64,000 nt of DNA, from contig QPMI01000629.1 in the NCBI GenBank assembly GCA_004431415.1, positions 62,001 to 126,000 on the forward strand, read 5' to 3'. The DNA comes from Cyanophora paradoxa. Its lineage: Eukaryota > Glaucocystophyceae > Cyanophorales > Cyanophoraceae. Both the position numbers and the translations under genes were made by a program. The first letter of the stretch is position 1. Every line of letters starts with the position of its first letter. The notes beneath the pieces were generated by a model. The model saw nothing but the letters and a program-made list of their open reading frames with translations, searched no databases and had not been told where the DNA came from. Shown here piece after piece: positions 26,171 through 38,500 of the stretch.

Positions 26171-26895
26171 TTGGTCGGTGTCCCCTACTTCCCCCGGTGT
26201 CGGTGTGAGGGGCCTGTGTAAATTGAAACAAGGAAATCGAATATTTTTTTCGTTGCAACTAGCCCGGCGAAGGTGGGAACCATGTCATCCGGTACCCGGT
26301 CTAGAGCGCGATGGCCGGCGAGGCCAGCGCCGCGCCGGAGGCGCCCGGCAAGCAGCGCGGAAGGGTTGATAAGCATGCGGCACGACCTAGGGCACCCCGC
26401 GGCTCGAATCGGAGCACGAATCACATGCAGGCGATCATCGGATGCGGGACAAGCTTGGTGCGCAGAATCCCTCTCTACCGTTCGGCCCAGACGCTCAGCA
26501 TAGGTAGAGAACATCATATAACACCCGTACGCGCAAGACGGGAAGATCAGTAGAGAGGGATTTCATCAGCGAGGCTGCCGACGGGGACTATAGCTAGAAT
26601 CTGATTGGGACAGCCGCGCTGCGAACGGCCCCGCCTGCATAGCAGCACGGCTATAGCTAAGGTTTCCAGCCTATCCGCACGCCTAGAGCCCGCCGCGCGG
26701 GGCTCCTTCGGTCCCTTCCTCGGGAGAGCGCCGTTGAAACAGGAACCACGCACCCGCCGTCTTTCGCAGCCTTAGAGCGCTGCGAGGGGTCTTCTATTCG
26801 CACGTACATCACAACGCGCACGCTAGAAGCCCCGCGCGCAGGCCCCTCGCGCGTGCCGCCAACATTTCAAAGAGATTTGATCCGGTTTCTCCCTT
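26171..26895. other. No gene recognised
   Basis: Intergenic DNA upstream of the coiled-coil gene. The last bases before 26902 (TTTCTCCCTTGTGCAG) look like a 3' splice site followed at once by ATG, so an upstream non-coding exon is possible. Confidence 0.35.
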
Positions 26896-26901
26896 GTGCA
26901 G

Positions 26902-28241
26902 ATGCTAAGCGGGGCATCGTTCGCGGCCCCGAGGCCGCCTCGAGCGGCGTGGACGCTGCCGACGCCCTTCCCGACCCAGGCATGCCGCCGTGCCGCCGTG
27001 CCCCGTCGCCCGTGCCGCGAAAGTGACCCGCGCACCTCAGGGACAGGGCAGAGTGAGGATTCCGAGAACAGGGATCCACAGCAGTCTGCGGAGGGGAGCC
27101 CCGCGAGCAAGCGGCGGCGGTGGAGCGTCGCGGCGCCGGGAGGGGCGCTCGAGCTCGCGGCCGCCGCGGCCGCCGCCTCGCCCGCCCGCCGCAGCTGCAG
27201 CCCGTCCCGGGAGCCGTCCTCGTCCGCTCGCCCGACCGCCGCGTGCTGGGGACCTGCAGCCGACAGCCGAGCAGCAGCTGCAGCTGACTCTGCTGCCGAT
27301 GCCGCCGCCGCGCCAGCCGCCGTCGACGCCGTCGATGGCTCCGCCGCCGCCGCCGCGCCGCACCTCGATGCCCGACCCGGCGCAGCTGCAGCTGATGGTC
27401 GTCGAGCCGACGCCGATGCACGTCGATCCGCAGCCGCCGATGGCCCTCATGCCGCCGCCGCCGCGCCGCAGCGGCAAGCAGAAGCAGACCCTCCTGAAGG
27501 GCCCGTACGAGGCCCTAGGGCGAGTCCCGCCCGACGACCTGAAGAAGGATGGGCTACACATCTTCAAGCGCGGACACCAGACGCACCTGCAGCGGGCGCA
27601 GGACGAGAAGGCCGCGAAGAAGTCCAAACAGGCGAAGGAGGACGGCGTCTGCTTCGTCGGGAAGATCTCAGCGCGCGCATCGGAAGAGTTCGAGGAGGCA
27701 AGGAAGGTGCGGACCCGGGCTCGTCGCGAAGCACGCCCGCCCTGTCCGCGCTCACGCCCGCCCCGCGCAGGTCTACGGGGAGGTGAACAACGTCGAGATA
27801 ACGAGAAAGGAGTACGCGGAGATCCAAACCTCGATGTTCGCGAATCTCATCATGGAGTTCGGGAAGCTCAAGGAGACGAACACCCAGCTGAGGCATGAGA
27901 ATGCGGAGCTGCGGGGGCACCGCCAGGCGCCCCAGCTGCCCGCGCCCCCGCCCACCCGCGCCCACGGCGCCCACGGCTCGGCGACGCCGCCGTCGAGTCT
28001 CTGCCCGTCGCCCGATCCGCCACGGCTGCCGCTCCGCCCCTGCCCCGGTGCCGGCCGACGCTTCGCCCTCCGCCTCCACCCCGCCAGCTCCGCCTCCTCC
28101 AGCGCCGCCACCGCCGCCGGCTCCGCCTCCTCCAGCGCCGCCGCCGCCGCCGCCGCCGGCTCCGCCTCCTCCAGCGCCGCCTCCGCCCCGCCCGCCGCAC
28201 CACTTCGGGCCGCCGCCCCATCCGCCGTGAGCGCGCGGTAG
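26902..28241 (+). CDS. Hypothetical basic protein with C-terminal coiled coil
   Basis: The best-supported part is two exons. 27299-27706 (from an in-frame ATG) ends at AAG|GTGCGG. 27771-28241 begins after CCGCGCAG. Both junctions are phase 0. Exon 1 encodes a Pro/Met-rich stretch, then a charged block (KGPYEALGRVPPDDLKKDG, DEKAAKKSKQAKEDG). Exon 2 encodes VYGEVNNVEITRKEYAEI and a leucine-zipper-like helix (MFANLIMEFGKLKETNTQL), then Pro/Ala/Ser low complexity to the stop. The region from ATG 26902 has another open frame with an acidic patch and SKRRRW basic cluster that may belong to the N-terminus, but joining it needs a frame change or unseen intron. No family is recognised; DNA binding or a retroelement structural protein are both possible. 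Confidence 0.5.
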
Positions 28242-29120
28242 AGGAGCGCTGCTGCAGGAAGCGCGTTTCCCTTGCCATTCTGCGCGTAGCGAAGCGCCCC
28301 CATCATGCTGGGGGTCTGGAAAGGCTTCTGCGTCGTCAACGCCGCGCTGAAAGGCAACTTCGCGACGATTCCGCAGCCCATGTGCTTGTAGGACTTCTTT
28401 CCAAATAACACTGAAGAGCGCGAGCGCAGGAACGTCAGAAAGATGAGCGCAAGAACGTGGGCGCCGAAGCGGGCGACAGCGCCGACGGACCCGGCGGCGC
28501 CCGGGCACTCCCACGCACCGTCTTCGTGTCTAAACGCCATGTCGAGGTCCTCCATCGTGCTTGCTGCCAGGATCGTGCTTGCTGCCGGGCTGCCGCTTTG
28601 CTTGCGGGGGGGGTGCGATGTTGGCGGCCTGGGCGTGCGCCGGCGGGCCGCCCGCGCCTTCCGACCGATCTAGAGGCATGCTGATGGGTTCCGACCGCCT
28701 CGAGAAGCGCGCAGCGGCTTCGAAAGAGCCCGCCCGCACACGGCGTGGTGAGCAGCGACGCTCCGCCGCTTTCGTAGCGAGGGCCACCCGCCGCACTAGC
28801 TGTAGCCGGCTATAAGTGGCTGCAAGAGCATACTGAGCAACTTTGCCAGCGACAAGACTCCGGCCGGCCGGCTGTGTGACGCGTCCGGGCGCGCCGAAGG
28901 TGCGGTCGGCGGCGCGGGCCCCGGGGAGCTAGCTAGAGCGCCTAGCTGCCTGCCTAGTCCTACTGGTGTGCGCTCTGGGCTCTTCTGTCGTGCCGGTGCT
29001 CAAGTTCGGCGGTGCTCCGGCTGTTCGCGGTACTCCCCCCTAGACATCTGGATGACGATTGCGTGCGCCGATTTCGCTGCACGATATTTATATTCGATTT
29101 CCTTAAATCCCCCCATAGGG
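28242..29120. other. Unassigned; both strands open, weak minus-strand ORF candidate
   Basis: On the minus strand, ATG 28555 begins a frame containing a hydrophobic segment (VLALIFLTFL) and GCGIVAKLPFSAALTTQKPF. It then runs into low-complexity sequence antisense to the coiled-coil gene. There is no splice or family evidence, so I do not call it a gene. The rest appears non-coding. Confidence 0.25.
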
Positions 29121-29127
29121 GCCCCTC

Positions 29128-29460
29128 CTGAGGGCACCTACCCGGCAACCCTCCCCTCAACGCTGCCCCCACCGTCCCCGCACCGTGCCCTATCGGTGCC
29201 CGCTCGGTGATTGGTCGGTGTCGCCTACTTCCCCTCTCATATATCATACGCATATATCTTAAGCTTCTACCGGGCTCGACCACTAGCGCACGCTCGCTCC
29301 TGTCACCGGCTATCGGTGCCCAATCGGTGCCCTGTCCGTGTCGCGTGCGTGCCCTTAGGAAGGAATCCTCCCCCCAGATCCAAACCCGGGTCTTCGGCTC
29401 ACGAACCAAGAATCCTAACCGCTGCGTTAAAATTGCCAGCGAAATCGGAAGTTCTCAAGC
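29128..29460 (-). repeat. SINE-like repeat: 115 bp repeat copy B plus tRNA-like segment
   Basis: 29128-29242 repeats 26056-26170. About 130 bp further, 29371-29439 on the minus strand resembles the D-arm to T-arm of a tRNA (AGCGGTTAGGATTCTTGGTT... and GACCCGGGTTTGGATCTGGG). The match recalls eukaryotic tRNA-Glu/His, but there is no matching acceptor stem and the anticodon stem is imperfect. This fits a degenerate Pol III promoter head of a SINE or a tRNA pseudogene, not a working tRNA. Confidence 0.45.
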
Positions 29461-29686
29461 GGGTATTTATATGGTGGCACCCTGGAAAAATTTCAGTCCG
29501 CCCCGCGATGCAACGCGGCGCCCCAGCGAGCACTGCGAGCAACGCGGCGCATGCTAGATATCGCTAATATACCGCTGGAAAGGTCGAATTCAAGCTCGCA
29601 GTCGATCACCCCGAATTCGAAATTTTGGGATCACCATATGCATCGATCAAATTTTCGGTTGTTAGCCCCACGTAAACGGACAGCCG

Positions 29687-30430
29687 ATGCCCTCCCTGCC
29701 CCGGCAGTGGCCGGCACCCAAGCGCCCACGCCCTGTGCCCTCTCCCCCTTCCGCCCCCGCGCCCGCCCCGCCCACACCTACGGCGAAACGAAAGGCAACC
29801 GGACGCAAGAAGCGTATGACTAAAAAAGCGCGAACAGCGCCAATACCCGCGGGGCAGCCCCCCATCACGTCCCTCCTCGCGCCCGGCGTGTACAAACCCC
29901 TCATGGCGTCGCAAGCAGCCGGCCCGCCCCTCCCTCCCCCGCCCCAGCCGCCCACGCTAGAGGCTGCCCCTCGTCCCCCTCCGGCCTTTCCCCCGGGTCT
30001 CACCGGCCCCCATGTAACAGACCTCCCGCTGGCCTCGGCCACTCCTATGGCTTCGGCCACTCCTAGGGCCTCGGCCCCCCCACCGGCCTCGGCCACCTCC
30101 TCGGCTTCGGCCACTCCCCTGGCTTCGGCCAACCCTATGGCTCCGGCCACCCCCCTGGCTCCGGCCAACCCCCCCACTCCTCCTGACCCCTCCCGACCCC
30201 TCGCAACCCACCTCGCCTCCGCACTCCCAGCCCTCTGCGCTACCTGTCACTGTTCGCGCTCCCTCCACTCTGTTGTACCGGCTCCCCTCCCCACCCTACC
30301 CCGCATCCGCTGCCCCTCCCCTGCTGCCGCCTCCGCCCACTCCCTCTCCTTCCTCATATCCTCCTCCTACCACCTCCTTCACCTCGACACCACAGGGCAC
30401 GGACTAATCTGGGCCCTGGGGCGCAGGTGA
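29687..30430 (+). CDS. Pro/Ala-rich hypothetical ORF, 247 aa
   Basis: ATG at 29687, stop at 30430, no intron needed. The N-terminal third is basic (AKRKATGRKKRMTKKARTA) followed by GQPPITSLLAPGVYKPL. The middle is degenerate ASATP/PLASAN repeats of about six residues. The C-terminus has CATCHCSRS and a Ser/His/Leu-rich end. The basic cluster suggests nuclear or nucleic-acid association (inference). Composition is repetitive and could arise without selection; an ORF1-like product of a retroelement is an alternative. Confidence 0.35.
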   Translation: MPSLPRQWPAPKRPRPVPSPPSAPAPAPPTPTAKRKATGRKKRMTKKARTAPIPAGQPPITSLLAPGVYKPLMASQAAGPPLPPPPQPPTLEAAPRPPPAFPPGLTGPHVTDLPLASATPMASATPRASAPPPASATSSASATPLASANPMAPATPLAPANPPTPPDPSRPLATHLASALPALCATCHCSRSLHSVVPAPLPTLPRIRCPSPAAASAHSLSFLISSSYHLLHLDTTGHGLIWALGRR

Positions 30431-30718
30431 GGAGGAGGGAGGAGGCGGAGAGAGGAGGAGGGGGGTGGCAGAGTGGCAGCAAGGGAGGGCGGAGGACTGC
30501 GAGACATTTGCCACCCAGACTCCAAGCTGGTTAAAAAAGGATATACCTGAGACTTCTGCACAGAACTAAGGCATTGTAAAGCGCACTACAGGCTCCAACA
30601 TCCAGAATAAAATAGCAGTTCCATGCAGGGGCCTAATTTTGAAGTCTCGTCAAAATGCCCCCTCGAGCACCCTCCCCCCTCCCACTTCCGGGTACCCTGG
30701 TGAGAACGAGGGGTGGGG
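30431..30718. other. No gene; G-rich then mixed sequence
   Basis: 30,428-30,490 is GGAGG-rich. The remainder, with AGAATAAAATAG at about 30,600, could be a 3' flank of the preceding ORF. Confidence 0.3.
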
Positions 30719-32400
30719 ACGGACCGGCCGCTCCTAGGGCCGCGTGGCGGGTTCCGGGTACGGCGCATGTACCCCCCGCTCTGGGCCTGCAGGCGGGCGA
30801 AGATCTCTCAAAGTCGAGCGAGAATTCGAAGGGAGCGAGGCGAGGGCGGACCGGCCGCTCCTAGGGCCGCGTGGCGGGTTCCGGGTACGGCGCATGTACC
30901 CCCCGCTCTGGGCCTGCAGGCGGGCGGGCAAAGATCTCTCAAAGTCGAGCGAGGAGGGAGCGGGGTGAGGCCGTACGCGTACGCCTACTGCCGCGGTTGC
31001 GATTGCGATCGAAAACGTGTAACGTCACCAGTGAATTTGCCCTGAGCCTCGGCGGCCTGCGCCGCGGCGCGCGAGCTTCAAGCCACGCGCTTGCAATCAG
31101 CTATGAGCGGTGCCATGGCCGATAAAGCAAAAATACACGCACGCGTACACGTGCTGTATTCGCGTTACAGGAATCTTACACCTTGTCTCGGCACATCTAC
31201 AGGGGGCCGCGGGCCGGTCAATCGCAGGTGGAGGCTGGTCGATCGAAATCAGAGCTTGGGGAGACGGCGAATCGACCGGTACCCGTTCCTAGAGGAAATT
31301 GGCGGGCTCCGGGTACGGGACCTGTAACCCGTGGGCGCTTTGGTATCGGGCGCTGGGCTTCGGCGGCGGCGGGAGGGGGCGGGGAGAGGAGGGGGTACGG
31401 ACGGGGGGGCGGGCATTGCCGCTCAAGGCCCGCCTGGTCGATTCCGGCTACGGCGCCTGTACCCCTTGTCGTCGACGGGTCTGCGCGCTCTCGGTGAGAA
31501 GAGGGAGTTGGCAAAAGCGTGAGGGGGTGGGGAAAGGAGGGGGTAAGGGCGAACCGAGCCTCGCCGCTTAAGGCCCGCCTGGTCGATTCCGGCCACGGGG
31601 CCTGTACCCGAGTTTGATTCTCGTTGGGAGAAAAGAGGCCAGCAGATGACAGTCGAGGCGTGGCGGCGGAGGAAGGGAGAAGGCAGTGTGTGAGAGAGAG
31701 GGGTACACAAACCGTGCCCGGAATCGACCACGCCGCCTAGAGCACGAGCTGCGCATGCGAGTTGATTGAGCGGTCCGGGCCGCCGAGTGAGAGGCGGGCG
31801 GAGAGCGCGAGAAGAGGGCGAGAGAGGGGTACACAAACCGTGCCCGGAATCGACCAGGCCGCCCCTAACGCAGGTCGACGTCAGCGGCTTAAGGAGACGG
31901 CAAATCGACCCGCGGCCGCTCTGAACTTCGAGCAAAGTGGCGGGTTCCGTACGGGACCTGTACCCCGCGTTTTGGCGCAGGAGGAGGCCGGTCGATCGAA
32001 ATCAGAGCTTGGGGAGACGGCAAAAATAGATTTACTGAAATCGACCTGGCCCACTCTAAGCGAACTTTGCGTACGCCCACGGCGCCGCGCGCGGCATGCA
32101 AATGCGCGGCTGCCGCAGTGCAGCGCTATAGCAGGCCGGAGGCCGGAGATCTAGTTCAGACCTCGCCTCGCTCCCTCCTCGCTCGACCTTGAGTGATCTT
32201 TGCCCGCCCGCAGGCCAGAGCGGGGGGTACATGCGCCGTACCCGGAACCCGCCACGCGGCCCTAGGAGCGGCCGGTCCGCCCTCGCCTCGCTCCCTTCTC
32301 GCTCGACCTTGAGTGATCTTGATTTAGCTTCGCCCGCCCGCAGGCCCAGAGCCGGGGGTACATGCGCCGTACCCGGAACCCGCCACGCGGCCCTAGAAGC
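30719..32400. repeat. Imperfect inverted repeat arms (30,719-30,953 and 32,158-32,400)
   Basis: Left arm: two tandem ~105-129 bp units containing CCGGCCGCTCCTAGGGCCGC, GGGTTCCGGGTACGGCGCATGTACCCCCCGC and GATCTCTCAAAGTCGAGCGAG. Right arm: the same units in reverse complement, also twice. The ~1.2 kb spacer holds diverged copies of the GGTCGATTCCGG/GTACCCC motif in both orientations and a direct repeat (GGTCGATCGAAATCAGAGCTTGGGGAGACGGC at about 31,237 and 31,991). Confidence 0.8.
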
Positions 32401-32559
32401 GGCCGGCGGGGCATTCGCGTGCCAGCACGGGCGGCGAGCGAGCACGTGCTGCGCTGCTAGGGGCGCTCTCCACCTCGGGAACCTCTGGGTAGCCGTTAGA
32501 GAGGGGGTGCGAGTCAGTGATAGATGAGGCGAGCGGCGGGGGGCAGGGGAAGCAAGGGC

Positions 32560-35500
32560 ACGGACGGAAAGAGCCTGGCCGCTTATGGCCCGCCTGGTCG
32601 ATTCCGGCAACGGCGCCTGTACCCCTTCGACGGCTGCGGGGCTTAAGCCTGCGGGCTCTCAGTGAGACGAGACGCGGGGGGAGGGGTGCGGGTCGCGGGT
32701 AGGGGAAGGTACGACGGACCGAGGCTCGCTGCTTATGGCCCGCCTGGTCGATTCCGGCAACGGCGCCTGTACCCCCTCGGCGGCGCCCCTGCTGCGAGCC
32801 AGGCTGCGAGACGGACAGAACGCCGAGTGAGCGAGGACGGGGCGCGCGAGGGGGCGCGAGGGGGGTACACGGACCGTTGCCGGAATCGACCAAGATGCCC
32901 CTAGTGCGAGCTAGGGGCGAGGGGCGCGGGTCAGGATAGGGGAGGGTACGGACGGAAAGAGCCTGGCCGCTTATGGCCCGCCTGGTCGATTCCGGCAACG
33001 GCGCCTGTACCCCTTCGACGGCTGCGGGGCTTAAGCCTGCGGGCTCTCAGTGAGACGAGACGCGGGGGGAGGGGTGCAGGTCGCGGGTAGGGGAGGGTAC
33101 GACGGACCGAGGCTCGCTGCTTATGGCCCGCCTGGTCGATTCCGGCAACGGCGCCTGTACCCCCTCGGCCGCGCCCCTGCTGCGAGCCAGCTGCTGCGAG
33201 CCGTACGGGCCGTCGAGTGAGCGAGGGCGGGGCGCGCGAGGGCCGGGGACGCGAGGGGGGTACACGGACCGTTGCCGGAATCGACCAAGACGCCCCTACT
33301 GCGAGCCAGCTGCTGCGAGACGGACAGGCCGCCGATTGAGCGAGGGCGGGGCGCGCGAGGGCCGGGGACGCGAGGGGGGTACACGGACCGTTGCCGGAAT
33401 CGACCAAGACGCCCCTACTGCGGGCTAGCGCTGCGAGACGACCGGCCGCCGAGTGAGCGAGGGCGGGGCGCGCGAGGGGGCGCGAGGGGGGTACACGGAC
33501 CGTTGCCGGAATCGACCAAGACGCCCCTACTGCGAGCCAGCTGCTGCGAGACGGACAGGCCGTCGAGTGAGCGAGGGCGGGGCGCGCGAGGGCCGGGGAC
33601 GCGAGGGGGGTACACGGACCGTTGCCGGAATCGACCAAGACGCCCCTACTGCGAGCCAGCTGCTGCGAGACGGACAGGACGCCGAGTGAGCGAGGGCGGG
33701 GCGCGCGAGGGCGCGCGAGGGGGGTACACGGACCGTTGCCGGAATCGACCAAGACGCCTTTACTGCGAGCTTCGGGGGGCCGAGCCGCTGAATGAGGGTG
33801 GCCCTTCCCGCGCTGCTGCGGGGCCGTGAGCGTGCCGGCGCAGGCACCGAGCGAGCGCGGGCGGCGCTGCGGGGGGCGCGCACAAGCTCGGGGTTCAAAG
33901 GAAGGGTGCAGCGGAAGGCGTTGCAGAACCCGCCCAAAATTCGAAGCGCCGAGGGGAGCACGAGTCAGTGCTCACGGCGGACGGCTTGGCCGCGGGCGGG
34001 GTGCATAGTGGGCGCCACAGCTCGAACTTCGCGCCAGAGAGCTCGTCTGGCCGATACCGACCACGGCGCCTGTACTCCTCGACGGGCCTGACTCAGTGAC
34101 GGAGCTCTCGATTAGATGAGGCGAGCGGCGCGGGGCAGGGGAAGCAAGGGTACGGACGGAAAGAGCCTGGCCGCTTATGGCCCGCTTGGTCGATTCCGGC
34201 AACGGCGCCTGTACCCCCTCGACGGCTGCAGGGCTTAATTATAAGCCTGCGGGCTCTCGGCCGCGGTGTAACGAGACGCGGGGGGAGGGGTGCAGATCGG
34301 GATAAGGGAGGGTACGACGGACCGAGGCTCGCTGCTTATGGCCCGCCTGGTCGATTCCGGCAACGGCGCCTGTACCCCCTCGGCGGCGCCCCTGCTGCGA
34401 GCCAGCTGCTACGAGCCGTACGGGCCGTCGAGTGAGCGAGGGCGGAGCGCGCGAGGGCCGGGGGCGCGAGAGGGGTACACGGACCGTTGCCGGAATCGAC
34501 CAAGACGCCCCTACTGCGGGCTAGCGCTGCGAGGCGAGACGACCGGCCGCCGAGTGAGCGAGGCGGGGCGCGCGAGGGCCGGGGACGCGAGGGGTACACG
34601 GACCGTTGCCGGAATCGACCAAGACGCCCCTACTGCGAGCCAGCTGCTGCGAGACGGACAGGCCGTCGAGTGAGCGAGGGCGGGGCGCGCGAGGGCCGGG
34701 GGCGCGAGGGGGGTACACGGACCGTTGCCGGAATCGACCAAGACGCCCCTACTGCGAGCCAGCTGCTGCGAGACGGACAGGCCGTCGAGTGAGCGAGGGC
34801 GGGGCGCGCGAGGGCCGGGGGCGCGAGGGGGGTACACGGACCGTTGCCGGAATCGACCAAGACGCCTTTACTGCGAGCTTCGGGGGGCCGAGCCGCTGAA
34901 TGAGGGTGGCCCTTCCCGCGCTGCTGCGGGGCCGTGAGCGTGCCGGCGCAGGCACCGAGCGAGCGCGGGCGGCGCTGCGGGGGGCGCGCACAAGCTCGGG
35001 GTTCAAAGGAAGGGGTGCAGCGGAAGGCGTTGCAGAACCCGCCCAAAATTCGAAGCGCCGAGGGGAGCACGAGTCAGTGCTCACGGCGGACGGCTTGGCC
35101 GCGGGCGGGGTGCATAGTGGGCGCCACAGCTCGAACTTCGCGCCAGAGAGCTCGTCTGGCCGATACCGACCACGGCGCCTGTACTCCTCGACGGGCCTGA
35201 CTCAGTGACGGAGCTCTCGATTAGATGAGGCGAGCGGCGCGGGGCAGGGGAAGCAAGGGTACGGACGGAAAGAGCCTGGCCGCTTATGGCCCGCTTGGTC
35301 GATTCCGGCAACGGCGCCTGTACCCCCTCGACGGCTGCAGGGCTTAATTATAAGCCTGCGGGCTCTCGGCCGCGGTGTAACGAGACGCGGGGGGAGGGGT
35401 GCAGATCGGGATAAGGGAGGGTACGACGGACCGAGGCTCGCTGCTTATGGCCCGCCTGGTCGATTCCGGCAACGGCGCCTGTACCCCCTCGGCGGCGCCC

Positions 35501-38500
35501 CTGCTGCGAGCCAGCTGCTACGAGCCGTACGGGCCGTCGAGTGAGCGAGGGCGGAGCGCGCGAGGGCCGGGGGCGCGAGAGGGGTACACGGACCGTTGCC
35601 GGAATCGACCAAGACGCCCCTACTGCGGGCTAGCGCTGCGAGGCGAGACGACCGGCCGCCGAGTGAGCGAGGGCGGGGCGCGCGAGGGCCGGGGACGCGA
35701 GGGGGTACACGGACCGTTGCCGGAATCGACCAAGACGCCCCTACTGCGAGCCAGCTGCTGCGAGACGGACAGGCCGTCGAGTGAGCGAGGGCGGGGCGCG
35801 CGAGGGCCGGGGCGCGAGGGGGGTACACGGACCGTTGCCGGAATCGACCAAGACGCCCCTACTGCGAGCCAGCTGCTGCGAGACGGACAGGCCGCCGAGT
35901 GAGCGAGGGCGGGGCGCGCGAGGGCCGGGGGCGCGAGGGGGGTACACGGACCGTTGCCGGAATCGACCAAGACGCCCCTACTGCGAGCTTCGGGGGCCGA
36001 GCCGCTGAATGAGGGTGGCCCTTCCCGCGCTGCTGCGGGGCCGTGAGCGTGCCGGCGCAGGCACCGAGCGAGCGCGGCGGCGCTGCGGGGGGCGCGCACA
36101 AGCTCGGGGTTCAAAGGAAGGGGTGCAGCGGAAGGCGTTGCAGAACCCGCCCAAAATTCGAAGCGCCGAGGGAGCACGAGTCAGTGCTCACGGCGGACGG
36201 CTTGGCCGCGGGCGGGGTGCATAGTGGGCGCCACAGCTCGAACTTCGCGCCAGAGAGCTCGTCTGGCCGATACCGACCACGGCGCCTGTACTCCTCGACG
36301 GGCCTGACTCAGTGACGGAGCTCTCGATTAGATGAGGCGAGCGGCGCGGGCAGGGGAAGCAAGGGTACGGACGGAAAGAGCCTGGCCGCTTATGGCCCGC
36401 TTGGTCGATTCCGGCAACGGCGCCTGTACCCCCTCGACGGCTGCAGGGCTTAATTATAAGCCTGCGGGCTCTCGGCCGCGGTGTAACGAGACGCGGGGGG
36501 AGGGGTGCAGATCGGGATAAGGGAGGGTACGACGGACTGAGGCTCGCTGCTTATGGCCCGCCTGGTCGATTCCGGCAACGGCGCCTGTACCCCCTCGGCG
36601 GCGCCCCTGCTGCGAGCCAGCTGCTACGAGCCGTACGGGCCGTCGAGTGAGCGAGGGCGGAGCGCGCGAGGGCCGGGGGCGCGAGAGGGGTACACGGACC
36701 GTTGCCGGAATCGACCAAGACGCCCCTACTGCGGGCTAGCGCTGCGAGGCGAGACGACCGGCCGCCGAGTGAGCGAGGGCGGGGCGCGCGAGGGCCGGGG
36801 ACGCGAGGGGGTACACGGACCGTTGCCGGAATCGACCAAGACGCCCCTACTGCGAGCCAGCTGCTGCGAGACGGACAGGCCGTCGAGTGAGCGAGGGCGG
36901 GGCGCGCGAGGGCCGGGGGCGCGAGGGGGGTACACGGACCGTTGCCGGAATCGACCAAGACGCCCCTACTGCGAGCCAGCTGCTGCGAGACGGACAGGCC
37001 GTCGAGTGAGCGAGGGCGGGGCGCGCGAGGGCCGGGGGCGCGAGGGGGGTACACGGACCGTTGCCGGAATCGACCAAGACGCCTTTACTGCGAGCTTCGG
37101 GGGCCGAGCCGCTGAATGAGGGTGGCCCTTCCCGCGCTGCTGCGGGGCCGTGAGCGTGCCGGCGCAGGCACCGAGCGAGCGCGGGCGGCGCTGCGGGGGG
37201 CGCGCACAAGCTCGGGGTTCAAAGGAAGGGGTGCAGCGGAAGGCGTTGCAGAACCCGCCCAAAATTCGAAGCGCCGAGGGGAGCACGAGTCAGTGCTCAC
37301 GGCGGACGGCTTGGCCGCGGGCGGGGTGCATAGTGGGCGCCACAGCTCGAACTTCGCGCCAGAGAGCTCGTCTGGCCGATACCGACCACGGCGCCTGTAC
37401 TCCTCGACGGGCCTGACTCAGTGACGGAGCTCTCGATTAGATGAGGCGAGCGGCGCGGGGCAGGGGAAGCAAGGGTACGGACGGAAAGAGCCTGGCCGCT
37501 TATGGCCCGCCTGGTCGATTCCGGCAACGGCGCCTGTACCCCTTCGACGGCTGCGGGGCTTAAGCCTGCGGGCTCTCAGTGAGACGAGACGCGGGGGGAG
37601 GGGTGCAGGTCGCGGGTAGGGGAGGGTACGACGGACCGAGGCTCGCTGCTTATGGCCCGCCTGGTCGATTCCGGCAACGGCGCCTGTACCCCCTCGGCCG
37701 CGCCCCTGCTGCGAGCCAGCTGCTGCGAGCCGTACGGGCCGTCGAGTGAGCGAGGGCGGGGCGCGCGAGGGCCGGGGACGCGAGGGGGGTACACGGACCG
37801 TTGCCGGAATCGACCAAGACGCCCCTACTGCGAGCCAGCTGCTGCGAGACGGACAGGCCGCCGATTGAGCGAGGGCGGGGCGCGCGAGGGCCGGGGACGC
37901 GAGGGGGGTACACGGACCGTTGCCGGAATCGACCAAGACGCCCCTACTGCGGGCTAGCGCTGCGAGACGACCGGCCGCCGAGTGAGCGAGGGCGGGGCGC
38001 GCGAGGGGGCGCGAGGGGGGTACACGGACCGTTGCCGGAATCGACCAAGACGCCCCTACTGCGAGCCAGCTGCTGCGAGACGGACAGGCCGCCGAGTGAG
38101 CGAGGGCGGGGCGCGCGAGGGCGCGCGAGGGGGGTACACGGACCGTTGCCGGAATCGACCAAGACGCCTTTACTGCGAGCTTCGGGGGGCCGAGCCGCTG
38201 AATGAGGGTGGCCCTTCCCGCGCTGCTGCGGGGCCGTGAGCGTGCCGGCGCAGGCACCGAGCGAGCGCGGGCGGCGCTGCGGGGGCGCGCACAAGCTCGG
38301 GGTTCAAAGGAAGGGTGCAGCGGAAGGCGTTGCAGAACCCGCCCAAAATTCGAAGCGCCGAGGGGAGCACGAGTCAGTGCTCACGGCGGACGGCTTGGCC
38401 GCGGGCGGGGTGCATAGTGGGCGCCACAGCTCGAACTTCGCGCCAGAGAGCTCGTCTGGCCGATACCGACCACGGCGCCTGTACTCCTCGACGGGCCTGA

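Noticed and set aside
29371-29439. A functional tRNA gene
   Set aside because: The acceptor stem does not pair and the anticodon stem has mismatches.
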